Source: Planctomycetota bacterium (lineage in GTDB: Bacteria; Planctomycetota; Phycisphaerae; Phycisphaerales; SM1A02). From it: 64,000 nucleotides of DNA. Positions 36,451 through 44,875 of the stretch are shown one piece after another. Position 1 is the first letter of the stretch; each line of letters opens with the position of its first letter. The stretch lies in assembly GCA_022574595.1 (NCBI GenBank), contig JACZRS010000015.1, positions 60,672 to 124,671 of the forward strand, read 5' to 3'. Under the pieces are notes generated by a model, which saw only the letters and a list, made by a program, of their open reading frames with translations, was not told where the DNA came from and did no database searches. The translations under genes were made by a program, and so were the position numbers.

Positions 36451-37506
36451 TTATCCACCTCCGAAAATTCGGATGTCATCGTATTCTTTTACAACCTGAG
36501 GATTGCCGAAAAATTCATGGTCCACGATGTTGTTAACAGTATCTTTCGGCGTACCCGGACCATCCGCTATGGAGAAGTATATCCCATCCGGTCCTGCTGA
36601 AAACAGCATATAAGCACCTTGAGAATTGCCCCTAAGAGGATCATCAGGTTCGCCAAAGGCTGCATGCCGAAGGATTTGTGCAAACGTTGCATAGCGATCA
36701 GCAGGAGGACTACCAGCAGCATTATTGAATATGCTACCTTTGCCGCCATCCATTTGATCTTTGCCGAATTCACCTAAGCCTTTGGATTCAATATAAGGAA
36801 CCATAGTTCCATAAAGGAATTGTGGGGGACCGCTACCATTTTCAAATGCCAGTGGCCCGATGGGACGTGATCTTTTAACGAAAACAATCGGCTGCCCCCA
36901 AGCGTCGATCAAATCAGGAATACCGCCCCCGCCCATTCCGCCAAATTGGGGAGTACCTACTTGTCCGTTTGCCACTTGCAATTCATCGCCTTTGGGTGTG
37001 AAGTACGGCGAATATAGTGTGCCATTGATCAGTGGTCCTTCTCCGATACGTTGTGTATCTACCTTCAATTTCCATCCAGAAGTGCCGAATGTATAACAAA
37101 GGATGTTGGCCCCACAATCGCCGAAGTTGTCGTACTCCAAGGCTGCAGCGCTACTTGGTCCATCCTGCGGAGAGAGTACGCTATAGCCGCCCATGAAATG
37201 TAGCAGTGCATTCTCCGTTCCGCTGATAGCAGGATTTGCTGCGAGGATGGTTTCAGGAATGATCCCCGGATACTGACTGTGTTCAAGCTGAAAAGTATCG
37301 CAGGCACTGGCGAACGACTGCATGGTGGCTCGGGTCTTGGTTACCTCAGCTCTAGCCCTTGCGCCTCCAAGCGCCACGAGTAACAGGCCAGCTAAGACTG
37401 AGATTATTGCAATCACAACCAGCAATTCCACCATGGAAAATGCACGATCACGAGCGCTTGATCGGCGTGGTTTGTTTTCACTTATATTGTTTCTAAAAGC
37501 GTTCAT
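36451..37506 (-). CDS. Pseudopilin, first gene of the pair
   Basis: 351 residues from the ATG at 37506; a TTG at 37521 is an alternative. The prepilin site is unusual: A22/F23 with SMVELLVVIAIISVLAG following, so Ala replaces the usual Gly at -1; Glu at +5 is kept. The large C-terminal domain is rich in Gly and Pro ('QFGGMGGGGIPDLIDAWGQPIVF'), a form common in planctomycete type II pseudopilins. The leader region 37527-37587 folds into three hairpins. Confidence 0.85.
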   Translation of the reverse strand: MNAFRNNISENKPRRSSARDRAFSMVELLVVIAIISVLAGLLLVALGGARARAEVTKTRATMQSFASACDTFQLEHSQYPGIIPETILAANPAISGTENALLHFMGGYSVLSPQDGPSSAAALEYDNFGDCGANILCYTFGTSGWKLKVDTQRIGEGPLINGTLYSPYFTPKGDELQVANGQVGTPQFGGMGGGGIPDLIDAWGQPIVFVKRSRPIGPLAFENGSGPPQFLYGTMVPYIESKGLGEFGKDQMDGGKGSIFNNAAGSPPADRYATFAQILRHAAFGEPDDPLRGNSQGAYMLFSAGPDGIYFSIADGPGTPKDTVNNIVDHEFFGNPQVVKEYDDIRIFGGG

Positions 37507-37526
37507 GAGCGAAGTCCTCAAAGGGA

Positions 37527-37587
37527 GCTAAGGGACCAATACCCTTAGCGACCGGGAAAAAGTTCCCGTCACGCTCATCCGCTGAGC
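37527..37587 (-). promoter_or_regulatory. Hairpin-rich 5' leader of the pseudopilin genes
   Basis: In the sense direction, three consecutive perfect hairpins precede the ATG at 37506: GCTCA-gcgga-TGAGC (37587-37573), CGGGAA-cttt-TTCCCG (37568-37553) and GCTAAGGG-tattggt-CCCTTAGC (37549-37527). The last one ends 20 bases before the start. No known riboswitch consensus was recognised. An RNA-level control element is possible. Confidence 0.45.
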
Positions 37588-37653
37588 TATAAGCATACAC
37601 CCAATTAAGCATGAGTCGAGAAAATTCCGTTTTTTATAGCTTCAAACCGCTCC

Positions 37654-38136
37654 CTAGGCTGGCTGAGCGGGGAGATTGTGGGCTGCGCGCAGGAATGAAT
37701 CGAGATATCGATTCTCAAATGTCTCTAATGCTGATGAAGTTGATGCAGTATCTATACCCCAAATACAAGCCTGCATGTCAATGAACTCCACATCAAGCTG
37801 CACTTGAAAGCTTTGCTCGACCACAAAAGCGCTGGGCAGACGGTTTGCGAAATACGCCGATGCAGCATTAACGCCAGGCCGACCCAGGCAGATAGTGGGG
37901 CGGGCCATGAGCTGGGCACTGTTTAGATACCACATGTCACTACACACGATCGGAGACAGCCAGGGTTCATCGCGATCTAAATGCTGTTTCTGCCAATCAA
38001 CAATTTGCTGAGCCAGTTGATACGCCCGTGGCCGATCCGCAAGCTCCGCAATCAAATGCGCACCAACAACAATCAAAAGCATCGAATCGGTATCAGGGCC
38101 AGACTCAGTTGGTTCATGATATGGATCGCTTGGCAT
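37654..38136 (-). CDS. Hypothetical protein
   Basis: 160 residues. Not recognised. It has a hydrophobic N-terminal stretch ('SMLLIVVGAHLIAELADRP') that looks amphipathic rather than membrane-spanning. A central 'SPIVCSDMWYLNSAQLMARPTICLGRPGVNAASAYFANRLPSAF' with regular strand-helix character follows, and no catalytic motif is visible. It stands alone on the minus strand between the pseudopilins and DUF4870. Codon use matches its neighbours, so it is probably real. Confidence 0.6.
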   Translation of the reverse strand: MPSDPYHEPTESGPDTDSMLLIVVGAHLIAELADRPRAYQLAQQIVDWQKQHLDRDEPWLSPIVCSDMWYLNSAQLMARPTICLGRPGVNAASAYFANRLPSAFVVEQSFQVQLDVEFIDMQACIWGIDTASTSSALETFENRYLDSFLRAAHNLPAQPA

Positions 38137-38184
38137 GACAATTCATATCGGTTGGAGGAGCCATGAGGGATGAGCCATGCACCA

Positions 38185-38215
38185 TGCAAAGCCGCGACCG
38201 TTGGTCGCGTTCTTG
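38185..38215 (-). repeat. Palindromic repeat GCGACC-N-GGTCGC, inverted copy
   Basis: 'GCCGCGACCgttGGTCGCG' here and 'CGCGACCactGGTCGCGGC' at 41036-41058 are inverted copies of one short hairpin element with a shared AAAGC/GCTTT edge. They bracket the DUF4870/beta-helix region. Confidence 0.55.
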
Positions 38216-38292
38216 GGGAATATTGAATTACGGATAATCGGAGCCACACAGTCCATGTTTAGCGGCGGGCGTCCCGACTGCAATCGCAACTA

Positions 38293-38745
38293 TCAGTTGA
38301 AAAACCGAATAGTAATCGGATAGCGAACATAGAACCCCTGATTGGCTTTGATCCCGTTAACAATCCCCATAACAATCGCGAGGATCGGCAGTGCGATCGC
38401 AAAGGGGATCCCGATTAAAAAGATCGACATTATTCCCGCCGCAACTTGCCAGATAAACATCGATATCTGAAAGCTCAAAGCTTCTTTGCCGTGGTCATCT
38501 ATGTAAACCGAATCATTTCGCTTCTGCAGCCAAATGCACAGCAATGGCACAAAGGAAAACACAGGCACCAACACCGTCAAATGCATAAGCATCGCCCAAA
38601 GCCGATCATTATCCGAAGCCATCTCATCGCGCAGCGGGGTTGCTTGGTTTCCGGGGGTTTCGCGAGAGGACATTCCGGGTGTTGCGGGCGTTGCTGGTAT
38701 TGCGGGTGTTCCGGCGGCGGGGGGGGCGTCAGCCATGGTATTCAT
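38293..38745 (-). CDS. DUF4870 (Tic20-like) membrane protein
   Basis: 150 residues. An Ala/Pro/Thr-rich N-terminus (1-40) is followed by the DUF4870 core: 'DNDRLWAMLMHLTVLVPVFSFVPLLCIWL', 'DDHGKEALSFQISMFIW' and two further membrane segments ending 'YPITIRFFN'. Function of the family is unknown. A broken copy of the first ~45 residues is found at 40690-40804. Confidence 0.87.
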   Translation of the reverse strand: MNTMADAPPAAGTPAIPATPATPGMSSRETPGNQATPLRDEMASDNDRLWAMLMHLTVLVPVFSFVPLLCIWLQKRNDSVYIDDHGKEALSFQISMFIWQVAAGIMSIFLIGIPFAIALPILAIVMGIVNGIKANQGFYVRYPITIRFFN

Positions 38746-39284
38746 GTCTCGCCTCTTTAATCAATGTCTGTGAAGACAGACTCATTATATTGCAAGATAT
38801 TGTAAGCAAAAAAGTAAACCCTTCTGTGTTTGTTTGGAATTGGTGAGCCATGTTTTCATCACTCGCTGGGTTCAGATTGGTTTATTGAGGGTTCGTAGGC
38901 GGCATTGTCCTATGCCGCTTCACGGCCAAGTGCGATGCGCGGTCAACCGAACCGGAGGCTCAGAGCCGCAAGGACCGGGTGTGCTAGCGTTTGCCCCGGC
39001 TGACCACTGCGGCGGGTGTTCTGCAGGCCCGGCCGGGAGGACACTCTCCAGAAAGTACGATACTAGGTCTAGAAGCGGTGTTGAAGTCCACAGCTGCTCA
39101 AGAAAACCATTAAATCCCATCTTTTTTCTGGGATTTTGCGGAAAGTGCCAGACTGGTGTGATGATGTGGTACACTGGTCTTATCCAGCTGCAAGGCGACT
39201 TATGTCTCCGGGGGCGGCCATGCTTTTTTGGAATGTGGACGACGGGCACCACTTTGCGGCCACTACCTTCAGTGAGGTTCAGCC
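38746..39284. other. Intergenic region, left part native, right part GC-rich
   Basis: 539 bases. From about 38885 the GC content rises sharply and stays high through most of the next gene. The hairpin GCGGCAT-tgtcct-ATGCCGC followed by 'TTCACGGCC' (38898-38923) resembles the CGGCATC hairpin plus 'TTTCACGCCC' at 48871-48899. The long plus-strand frame here (38834-39829) is Arg-rich and judged a shadow. Confidence 0.5.
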
Positions 39285-40589
39285 ATGTGTTTCAAGTCAA
39301 GCTTCACAATTCCGGCGCTCGTTGCGATTACTTTCTGCCTTATTGGCGAGACAACACCCGTACTTGCAGACATCATCAACGTACCTGGCGACCAGCCGAC
39401 GATCCAGGCGGGAATCGATGCTGCCATGGACGGCGACGAGGTCGTCGTCGCCGATGGGACGTACATCGGAGCCGGCAACAAGAACCTTGCATTCAACGAC
39501 GCATCGCTTACCCTCCGGTCCGCAAACGGGCCCGCCAATTGCGTGATCGACTGCGAGGACGATGGCCGGGGGTTCTTCTTAGTCAACGAGACCGGGACCA
39601 TCATCATCGAGGGGTTTACAGTCATGCGCGGCTACGTCGGTATTGCCTCACCGGGATCGCGAAGGGGCGGCGCGGTCTACTGTGTGGGTTCGTTCGCCAC
39701 CTTCGCCAACTGCATATTCTACGACAACCACGCCCATGCGGGCGGCGGTGCCTTCGTGGCAGGGCCCGACACCGGCGCCGTGTTCATCAACTGTCTGATC
39801 ACCAATCACGTCTTCGACGGCGATGGTAGCAACGAGGACATCCACACGGGGGGCGGCGCATTCGTGCGTAGTGGCGCGAACGTGGAATTTATCAACTGCA
39901 CGATTGCCGACAACGCCGTCTTGCCCGGCGGCGACCACGTAGGCGGCGGGATCCACGTTCGCGATGACTCCAGCGTACTACTCACCAACTGCGTCCTCTG
40001 GGGGAACTCAGCTGAGTTCGGCGACCAGATCGGCGTGACGGTAGGGGGTATCGTCACCGTCCACAACAGCGACGTTCAGGGTGGAGAGGCGGAGGTCGTC
40101 GTTATCGACGACGACGGCACTGTCAACTGGGGTGCCGGCAACATCGACCTGGACCCGCGCTTCGTTGATCCGGAAAACGGCGACTACCACCTCTCACCCG
40201 GTTCACCCTCTATTGACGCGGGCAACAACTGGAGAGTGTCGATTGACGAGAACGACTATGACGAGGATGGCGTTTTGTGCGAGCTGTTCCCCGTCGATCT
40301 CGATGGCAACCCGCGCTTCAACGCCGACGAAGCGGACTTCGATCCCGGCTGCGGCGTTCCTGTCGTCGTGGACATGGGCGCGTACGAGTACCAGTTCGAT
40401 CCAGCTGACCAAGTCACCTTTGCCGACCTCACAGCTGACGCTGCTGTGAATACACTTGATTTACTTTCACTTTTTGCTAAGTGGGGGCCGTGCACAAAGG
40501 GATGTTGTCTAGCCGACCTAGATCTCGATGGGAATGTCAACACAGCTGACCTACTCATCCTCTTCGCCAACTGGGGGCCATGTCCGTAA
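39285..40589 (+). CDS. Secreted right-handed beta-helix protein with dockerin-like repeats
   Basis: 434 residues. Signal peptide about 1-29 (ending VLA). The mature part starts 'DIINVPGDQPTIQAGIDAAM', the same motif as the partial gene at window start. It continues with beta-helix coils ('GGGAFVRSGANVEFINCTIADN' and similar), then a 'PRFVDPENGDYHLSPGSPSIDAG' block of choice-of-anchor-Q type proteins. It ends in two dockerin-like repeats and GPCP. The first ~1150 bases are GC-rich with C/G-ending codons. The last ~150 bases, coding for the dockerin part, switch to the AT-rich style of the rest of the window. The gene therefore looks like an acquired body joined to a native tail. Confidence 0.87.
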   Translation: MCFKSSFTIPALVAITFCLIGETTPVLADIINVPGDQPTIQAGIDAAMDGDEVVVADGTYIGAGNKNLAFNDASLTLRSANGPANCVIDCEDDGRGFFLVNETGTIIIEGFTVMRGYVGIASPGSRRGGAVYCVGSFATFANCIFYDNHAHAGGGAFVAGPDTGAVFINCLITNHVFDGDGSNEDIHTGGGAFVRSGANVEFINCTIADNAVLPGGDHVGGGIHVRDDSSVLLTNCVLWGNSAEFGDQIGVTVGGIVTVHNSDVQGGEAEVVVIDDDGTVNWGAGNIDLDPRFVDPENGDYHLSPGSPSIDAGNNWRVSIDENDYDEDGVLCELFPVDLDGNPRFNADEADFDPGCGVPVVVDMGAYEYQFDPADQVTFADLTADAAVNTLDLLSLFAKWGPCTKGCCLADLDLDGNVNTADLLILFANWGPCP

Positions 40590-40618
40590 GAATGAACCGC
40601 GCATTTGCTATTGGCGGG

Positions 40619-40804
40619 TCACTCGATACCTTTGTGTGCAAGGGACAGGCGACCGGCAGTCCGGCAATATCTGAGCACAAGCGTCGCCCTAAGGCGATCA
40701 TTGTCCGTGGACATCGGGTCGCGTAGTGAGGCTGCTTGGTTTCCAGCGGTTTCGGGAGAGGCGGTGGGGGTTCCTGTGGCGGGCGTGTCGGCCATTGTAT
40801 TCAT
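40619..40804 (-). pseudogene. Truncated remnant of a DUF4870 gene
   Basis: The minus-strand frame from 40804 starts like the intact gene at 38745: MNTMAD, an Ala/Pro/Thr-rich stretch, 'GNQA-LRD-M-(A/S/T)DNDRL'. The match stops near 40690, after which the frame reads unrelated sequence and ends at 40619. No membrane segment is left. It lies immediately downstream of the GC-rich beta-helix gene, which suggests that rearrangement cut it. Confidence 0.7.
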
Positions 40805-41187
40805 GTCTTTAGTCTCAATAGATGGTTAGGAAAACGAATACATATTGATACTAGTCAAAAAATAGACCTTGTAGTACTTGTTAGGAAAGTGGCAGCCAGG
40901 GTTTCATCGCTGGAATCCTGACAGCTTTAACCGCACTTTAATCCTTGTTACTAAATTCAAACGCTCCTCTCCGGGTCGCGGCTAAACGGATTTCATTTTT
41001 GCTCCGTGGCTCTCCGTGGTTCAAATTCCCCAGGACGCGACCACTGGTCGCGGCTTTATATGTATTGATTACACATTCCCAAGAAGGGACGCTGCGCGTC
41101 TCCCGCTAAACGTGCCTGGCGGTTGTGGATTGTACTGCTACGTGGCTGCGGGCGGGGATCCCGATGGAATCGGGACGGCTCACTGTT
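40805..41187. other. Intergenic region with short palindromic repeats
   Basis: 383 bases with no gene. It contains the hairpin element at 41036-41058 (inverted copy of 38185-38215) and a second GC-rich hairpin, GACGC-tgc-GCGTC, with a CCCGCTAAACG end at 41089-41115. Confidence 0.5.
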
Positions 41188-42273
41188 TTATAGCGCCGCT
41201 AATCGTTGGGCGGTGTCGTGTTCTATTAGGGCGTCTACTAATGGTTGTAATTTGCCTACTAAAATATCCATTAGCCCGAATGACTGACCTATTCGGTGAT
41301 CAACTGCGATGTCGTCTTTGTAGCGATATGTGCGGATCTTTTCGGCGCGGTTGCCTGAGCCGATCATTGCGTTTCTGCTTTCTGCACGCTCAGCTTTGGC
41401 TTTAGCTTGTTGGCGTTCATATAAGCGTGCTCTTAATAACCGCCAGGCTTTTTCGCGGTTTTGGGCCTGGCTTTTTGTGTCCTGCATTCTCACTTCTACA
41501 CCGGTCGGCTCGTGGATCAAGTGGACTGCGGTTGCGACTTTATTTACGTTCTGGCCGCCCGGCCCTGTTGATGTTGTGATCATTTCTTTTACATCGCTGG
41601 TATTCAATTCAACCTGCACATCTTCGGGTTCAGCTAGCACAGCTACGGTTGCGGTTGATGTATGCACTCGGCCTTGGGCTTCGGTTGCGGGTACACGCTT
41701 AACTTGATGTGTTCCGCCTTCGTAACCAAGTTCCGCCCATACGCCTTCACCTGAGATGCGCAAGATTGCGAGTTTATATCCGCCTTGCTCCGCTTGATTA
41801 CATTGGATATCTTCACAAGTCCATTTTTTAATGGCAGCAAAGCGTCGATACATTTCTACCAGGTCGCCCGCCCAAATTCCCGCTTCATCGCCGCCAACAC
41901 CTGCGCGGATTTCTAGTATTACCGAGCTGACTGATCGGTCTTCCGCGGTAAGTAAGCGTTTTTGTACGGACTCTAAAAGCTGCTTAGCTTTATTGCGTAC
42001 TTCAGGTAATTCTTCTTTAGCCATCTCCGCAAGCTCTGCATCATCTTTATCTTCCGCGACCGATTCCAATTCCTCAGTCTGTTTAAGCATTTCACAATAC
42101 GCGCGGTAATCGTTTACGACCGGTTCGATCGCTGCTCGTTTTATGGAGAGATCGCGCACCTGGTGGTGGTCAGCAAGGACCTCGGGATCCACCAATTGTT
42201 TGCCAAGCTCTTGGTGTTGGGCGGCCAACTCTTCGAGTTTGCGCATCAGGTTTTCGTTAACTGGGGCGGCCAT
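41188..42273 (-). CDS. prfA: Peptide chain release factor 1
   Basis: 361 residues, the normal length. It reads UAA/UAG and triggers peptide release. The stop-codon reading motif is PAT (in RVPATEAQGRVHTST), which marks RF1 rather than RF2, and the catalytic GGQ is in STGPGGQNVNKVATAVHL. It is the last gene of a minus-strand run, PAQR protein-rpmE-prfA. The prmC methyltransferase gene that often follows is absent; the next gene downstream is the DUF4870 remnant. Confidence 0.95.
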   Translation of the reverse strand: MAAPVNENLMRKLEELAAQHQELGKQLVDPEVLADHHQVRDLSIKRAAIEPVVNDYRAYCEMLKQTEELESVAEDKDDAELAEMAKEELPEVRNKAKQLLESVQKRLLTAEDRSVSSVILEIRAGVGGDEAGIWAGDLVEMYRRFAAIKKWTCEDIQCNQAEQGGYKLAILRISGEGVWAELGYEGGTHQVKRVPATEAQGRVHTSTATVAVLAEPEDVQVELNTSDVKEMITTSTGPGGQNVNKVATAVHLIHEPTGVEVRMQDTKSQAQNREKAWRLLRARLYERQQAKAKAERAESRNAMIGSGNRAEKIRTYRYKDDIAVDHRIGQSFGLMDILVGKLQPLVDALIEHDTAQRLAAL

Positions 42274-42374
42274 GATTTTTAGTTGATTTAAGGAAATTTA
42301 ACTTGATTTAAACGCAACGATAGCATTACAAGCGAAATTAAGGATCCGCTTGCAAAGAAAGCAATTAAACCTAG

Positions 42375-42614
42375 CTACTTGCCTTTTTTGGCTTTTTTGC
42401 CCTTGGAGAAGTAATCACCTGCAAACTTCTTCTGGAACTTCTCGACGCGGCCTGCGGTATCTACAAAGCTCTTTTGGCCGGTGTAAAATGGATGCGAACC
42501 CGACCAGATTTCCACGTGCAGCTCTGGAACGGTAGCTCCGGTGGTCATGACCACCTCTCCGCGGAAGTAGACTTTCGCGTCTTTGTAGTATTTGGGGTGG
42601 ATTTTGTCTTTCAT
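42375..42614 (-). CDS. rpmE: Ribosomal protein bL31
   Basis: 79 residues from the ATG at 42614. The family core is [15 protein letters not shown], then '[30 protein letters not shown]', with a Lys-rich tail. The zinc-binding Cys of the C+ form are missing, so this is the zinc-independent (C-) type. It lies 101 bases upstream of prfA, a common pairing. Confidence 0.92.
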   Translation of the reverse strand: MKDKIHPKYYKDAKVYFRGEVVMTTGATVPELHVEIWSGSHPFYTGQKSFVDTAGRVEKFQKKFAGDYFSKGKKAKKGK

Positions 42615-42713
42615 GGTCAAAAAGCCCTTGCCAAACGGCCGTGATGAATAGCGAAGCCCCGTACTTTAGCCCAGTTTCGCTCAGAGGCAACTATCTGTTT
42701 CAAGGCATCGGCA

Positions 42714-43412
42714 TTAAGCATCGGATGATTCGGTAACTATCTGCCAAATGAAGCTCCAATGGAGTAATGCACCCGTTAGGACTGCTATATGGAAGATTTC
42801 GTGAGCGTGAATAACGCCCGGCCAAATTACCAACTGCTCGAAATAGCAGATAATGGCCCCTGCGGTATAAGAGAGCCCACCCCAGACCATGAGCTGAATA
42901 TATCGAAAGCTGTGGCGTTTCCAAATCGTTGCCACAGTGACCACTCCCATCCATCCCATCGCCAGGTAAAAAGCCAGGCTAAGCCACTCTGATATATTGT
43001 CAAAGTAGAATGTTTTAAGTGTGATGCCGAGGATTGCTACTGCCCAGATGATGCTTAGCGGGACCCATCTGTTCTTGCCTTGGAAAAGGATGATGTATGT
43101 TGGCGTGAATGTTCCGGCTATGAGCAGGTATATTGCCACATGGTCCAGGCGTTCTGCGATGAGGCCGATGCTCCCGCCTTTTTCAAACATGTGAAATGCT
43201 GTTGATGCTAGTAGTTGGGCTACGCATGAGACTGCATAAATCCAAAGCGATATTGTCTGCCCAGCTAATTTTGAGCCATAGCCTCGTTTGAGTAGAGCTA
43301 TGCCCAGGAACAAAAAGGCGACAGCGCCAAACATGTGGCTAATAGCGCTAAACGGCTCATATAGCCATGGCCAGTGGTATAACTCGGTGATGGGATACGT
43401 TTGAGTGCTCAT
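42714..43412 (-). CDS. PAQR/hemolysin III family membrane protein
   Basis: 232 residues with seven membrane segments. The family's conserved His/Asp set is present: 'STAFHMF' in the first half, 'ERLDHVAIYLLIAGTFTPTYI', and 'HAHEIFHIAVL' at the end. These His and Asp bind a metal and are linked to hydrolase activity in eukaryotic relatives; the bacterial role is not settled. It is the first gene of the rpmE-prfA run. Confidence 0.9.
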   Translation of the reverse strand: MSTQTYPITELYHWPWLYEPFSAISHMFGAVAFLFLGIALLKRGYGSKLAGQTISLWIYAVSCVAQLLASTAFHMFEKGGSIGLIAERLDHVAIYLLIAGTFTPTYIILFQGKNRWVPLSIIWAVAILGITLKTFYFDNISEWLSLAFYLAMGWMGVVTVATIWKRHSFRYIQLMVWGGLSYTAGAIICYFEQLVIWPGVIHAHEIFHIAVLTGALLHWSFIWQIVTESSDA

Positions 43413-43543
43413 TGCAAAGATTAGGTATAGATTACAGATATAGATGCTACAAGTGGCCTAGAGGATATGGCACTTTAATTTGGTTATCTAATTATTCAGC
43501 AATGTCTGCCTGGATATGCTTCGGGCTGCTATCATCGGAACTT

Positions 43544-44875
43544 ATGAGAGATGTTAAAGCCACGATTGCTTCTGCTGAGAATCAACTACAAGTCCAACAA
43601 GTTGAGAGCAAGCCTGAGGATCAAGCTGAGCATGTTGAATCGAATATGGCGTTTCGGCAGCTACCGTTTATGGGGGTGATTCGGGTTAACGACTTAGCGA
43701 CGGAGCATGGCTTTCGGATGGGCCATCCTGACTGGATCAATCTGGGGCAAGGTCAGCCGGAAGTTGGCGAGCTTGATGGTGCGCCGCCCAGGCCTAGTCG
43801 AATTGATATTGATATTGCGGATCACGCTTATGGTGCGGTTGAAGGTATTGATGAATTGCGCCAAGCGGTCGCAGCGCATTACAACCGGCTGTATAGAAAC
43901 GGTAAAGCTTCTAAGTACACAGCTGAAAATGTTGCTATCTCATCGGGTGGTAGATTGGCGCTATCGCGATGTGGCGCAGCGCTTGATGATGTTCGTTTGG
44001 GGTATTTTACGCCTGACTACACTGCTTACGAAGACTTGATGACGACGTTTCATCGCTTGAATCCAGTTGCAATCGAGCTTGATGTTAAAGATGGTTTTCG
44101 TATTGATCCTAATGAATTGCAAAAAAAAGTAGTGCAGGATAAACTCGGAGCGTTACTGATCAGTAATCCATGTAACCCAACCGGGATGATTATTCAAGGC
44201 GAAGAGCTTAGCGCCTGGGTGGAGATGGCAAGGCAGCAAGATTGCACGCTGTTAATGGATGAGTTTTATTCTCATTTCAATTACTCCAACGGTGCGGATG
44301 GGCCGGTAAGTAGTGCTGAATATGTTGAGGATGTAAATATTGATCCGGTAGTAATCTTCGATGGGCTTACCAAGTGTTTTAGATATCCGGGTTGGCGTGT
44401 TGGTTGGGTATTAGCACCGAAAACTGTGATTCGTGCGTTTACTGCTGCGGGCAGTTTTCTTGATGGTGGCCCTTCGCGTCCAATACAAAAGGCAGCAGTT
44501 GATATTCTGGAGCCTAATCGAGCGGATCAGGAGACTAATGCGCTGCGAGCAGCTTTTAGCCAAAAGCAGCAAATTACAATTACGCGCCTAAAGGAGATGG
44601 GGATTGATGTTCCAGGTAATCCCCAGGGGACGTTTTATGTTTTCGCATCGGTTAAGAATTTGCCCAAGCCGTTAATCACCGGAGAGGGTTTTATGAATGA
44701 AGCTTTCAAGCATCAGGTGCTGACAGTGCCCGGCGAATATTTTGACGTAAATCCCAATCGTTTGCGCAAAGGCGTTTCGCCTTTGGAAAGTTTCGTGCGA
44801 TTCTCTTTCGGCCCACCTAAAGAGCAACTAGAACAAGGCCTGGATCGATTAGCGAAAATGATCGCAGCGATGTGA
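43544..44875 (+). CDS. Class I/II PLP-dependent aminotransferase
   Basis: 443 residues from the ATG at 43544; the open frame starts at 43412 but that would share its start with the divergent gene, and an ATG at 43502 is also possible. Fold type I features: 'NLGQGQPEVGEL', 'HAYGAVEGIDELRQAVAAHYN', 'ISSGGRLALS', 'ISNPCNPTGMII', 'LLMDEFYSHFNY', and the PLP lysine in FDGLTKCFRYPGWRVGW. The last replaces the common SLSK/S-x-SK context. Amino-acid specificity is not clear. It overlaps the next gene by four bases (GTGA), so the two are translated together. Confidence 0.88.
   Translation: MRDVKATIASAENQLQVQQVESKPEDQAEHVESNMAFRQLPFMGVIRVNDLATEHGFRMGHPDWINLGQGQPEVGELDGAPPRPSRIDIDIADHAYGAVEGIDELRQAVAAHYNRLYRNGKASKYTAENVAISSGGRLALSRCGAALDDVRLGYFTPDYTAYEDLMTTFHRLNPVAIELDVKDGFRIDPNELQKKVVQDKLGALLISNPCNPTGMIIQGEELSAWVEMARQQDCTLLMDEFYSHFNYSNGADGPVSSAEYVEDVNIDPVVIFDGLTKCFRYPGWRVGWVLAPKTVIRAFTAAGSFLDGGPSRPIQKAAVDILEPNRADQETNALRAAFSQKQQITITRLKEMGIDVPGNPQGTFYVFASVKNLPKPLITGEGFMNEAFKHQVLTVPGEYFDVNPNRLRKGVSPLESFVRFSFGPPKEQLEQGLDRLAKMIAAM

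Noticed and set aside
37501..37600. A tRNA gene on the minus strand ahead of the pseudopilins
   Set aside because: The D-arm and an anticodon-like arm are present but there is no GGTTCRA-type T-arm and no matching acceptor stem.
38834..39829. A long Arg-rich plus-strand frame over the start of the beta-helix gene
   Set aside because: It has no signal of a real protein and overlaps a well-supported gene in another frame; GC-rich DNA makes such open frames common.
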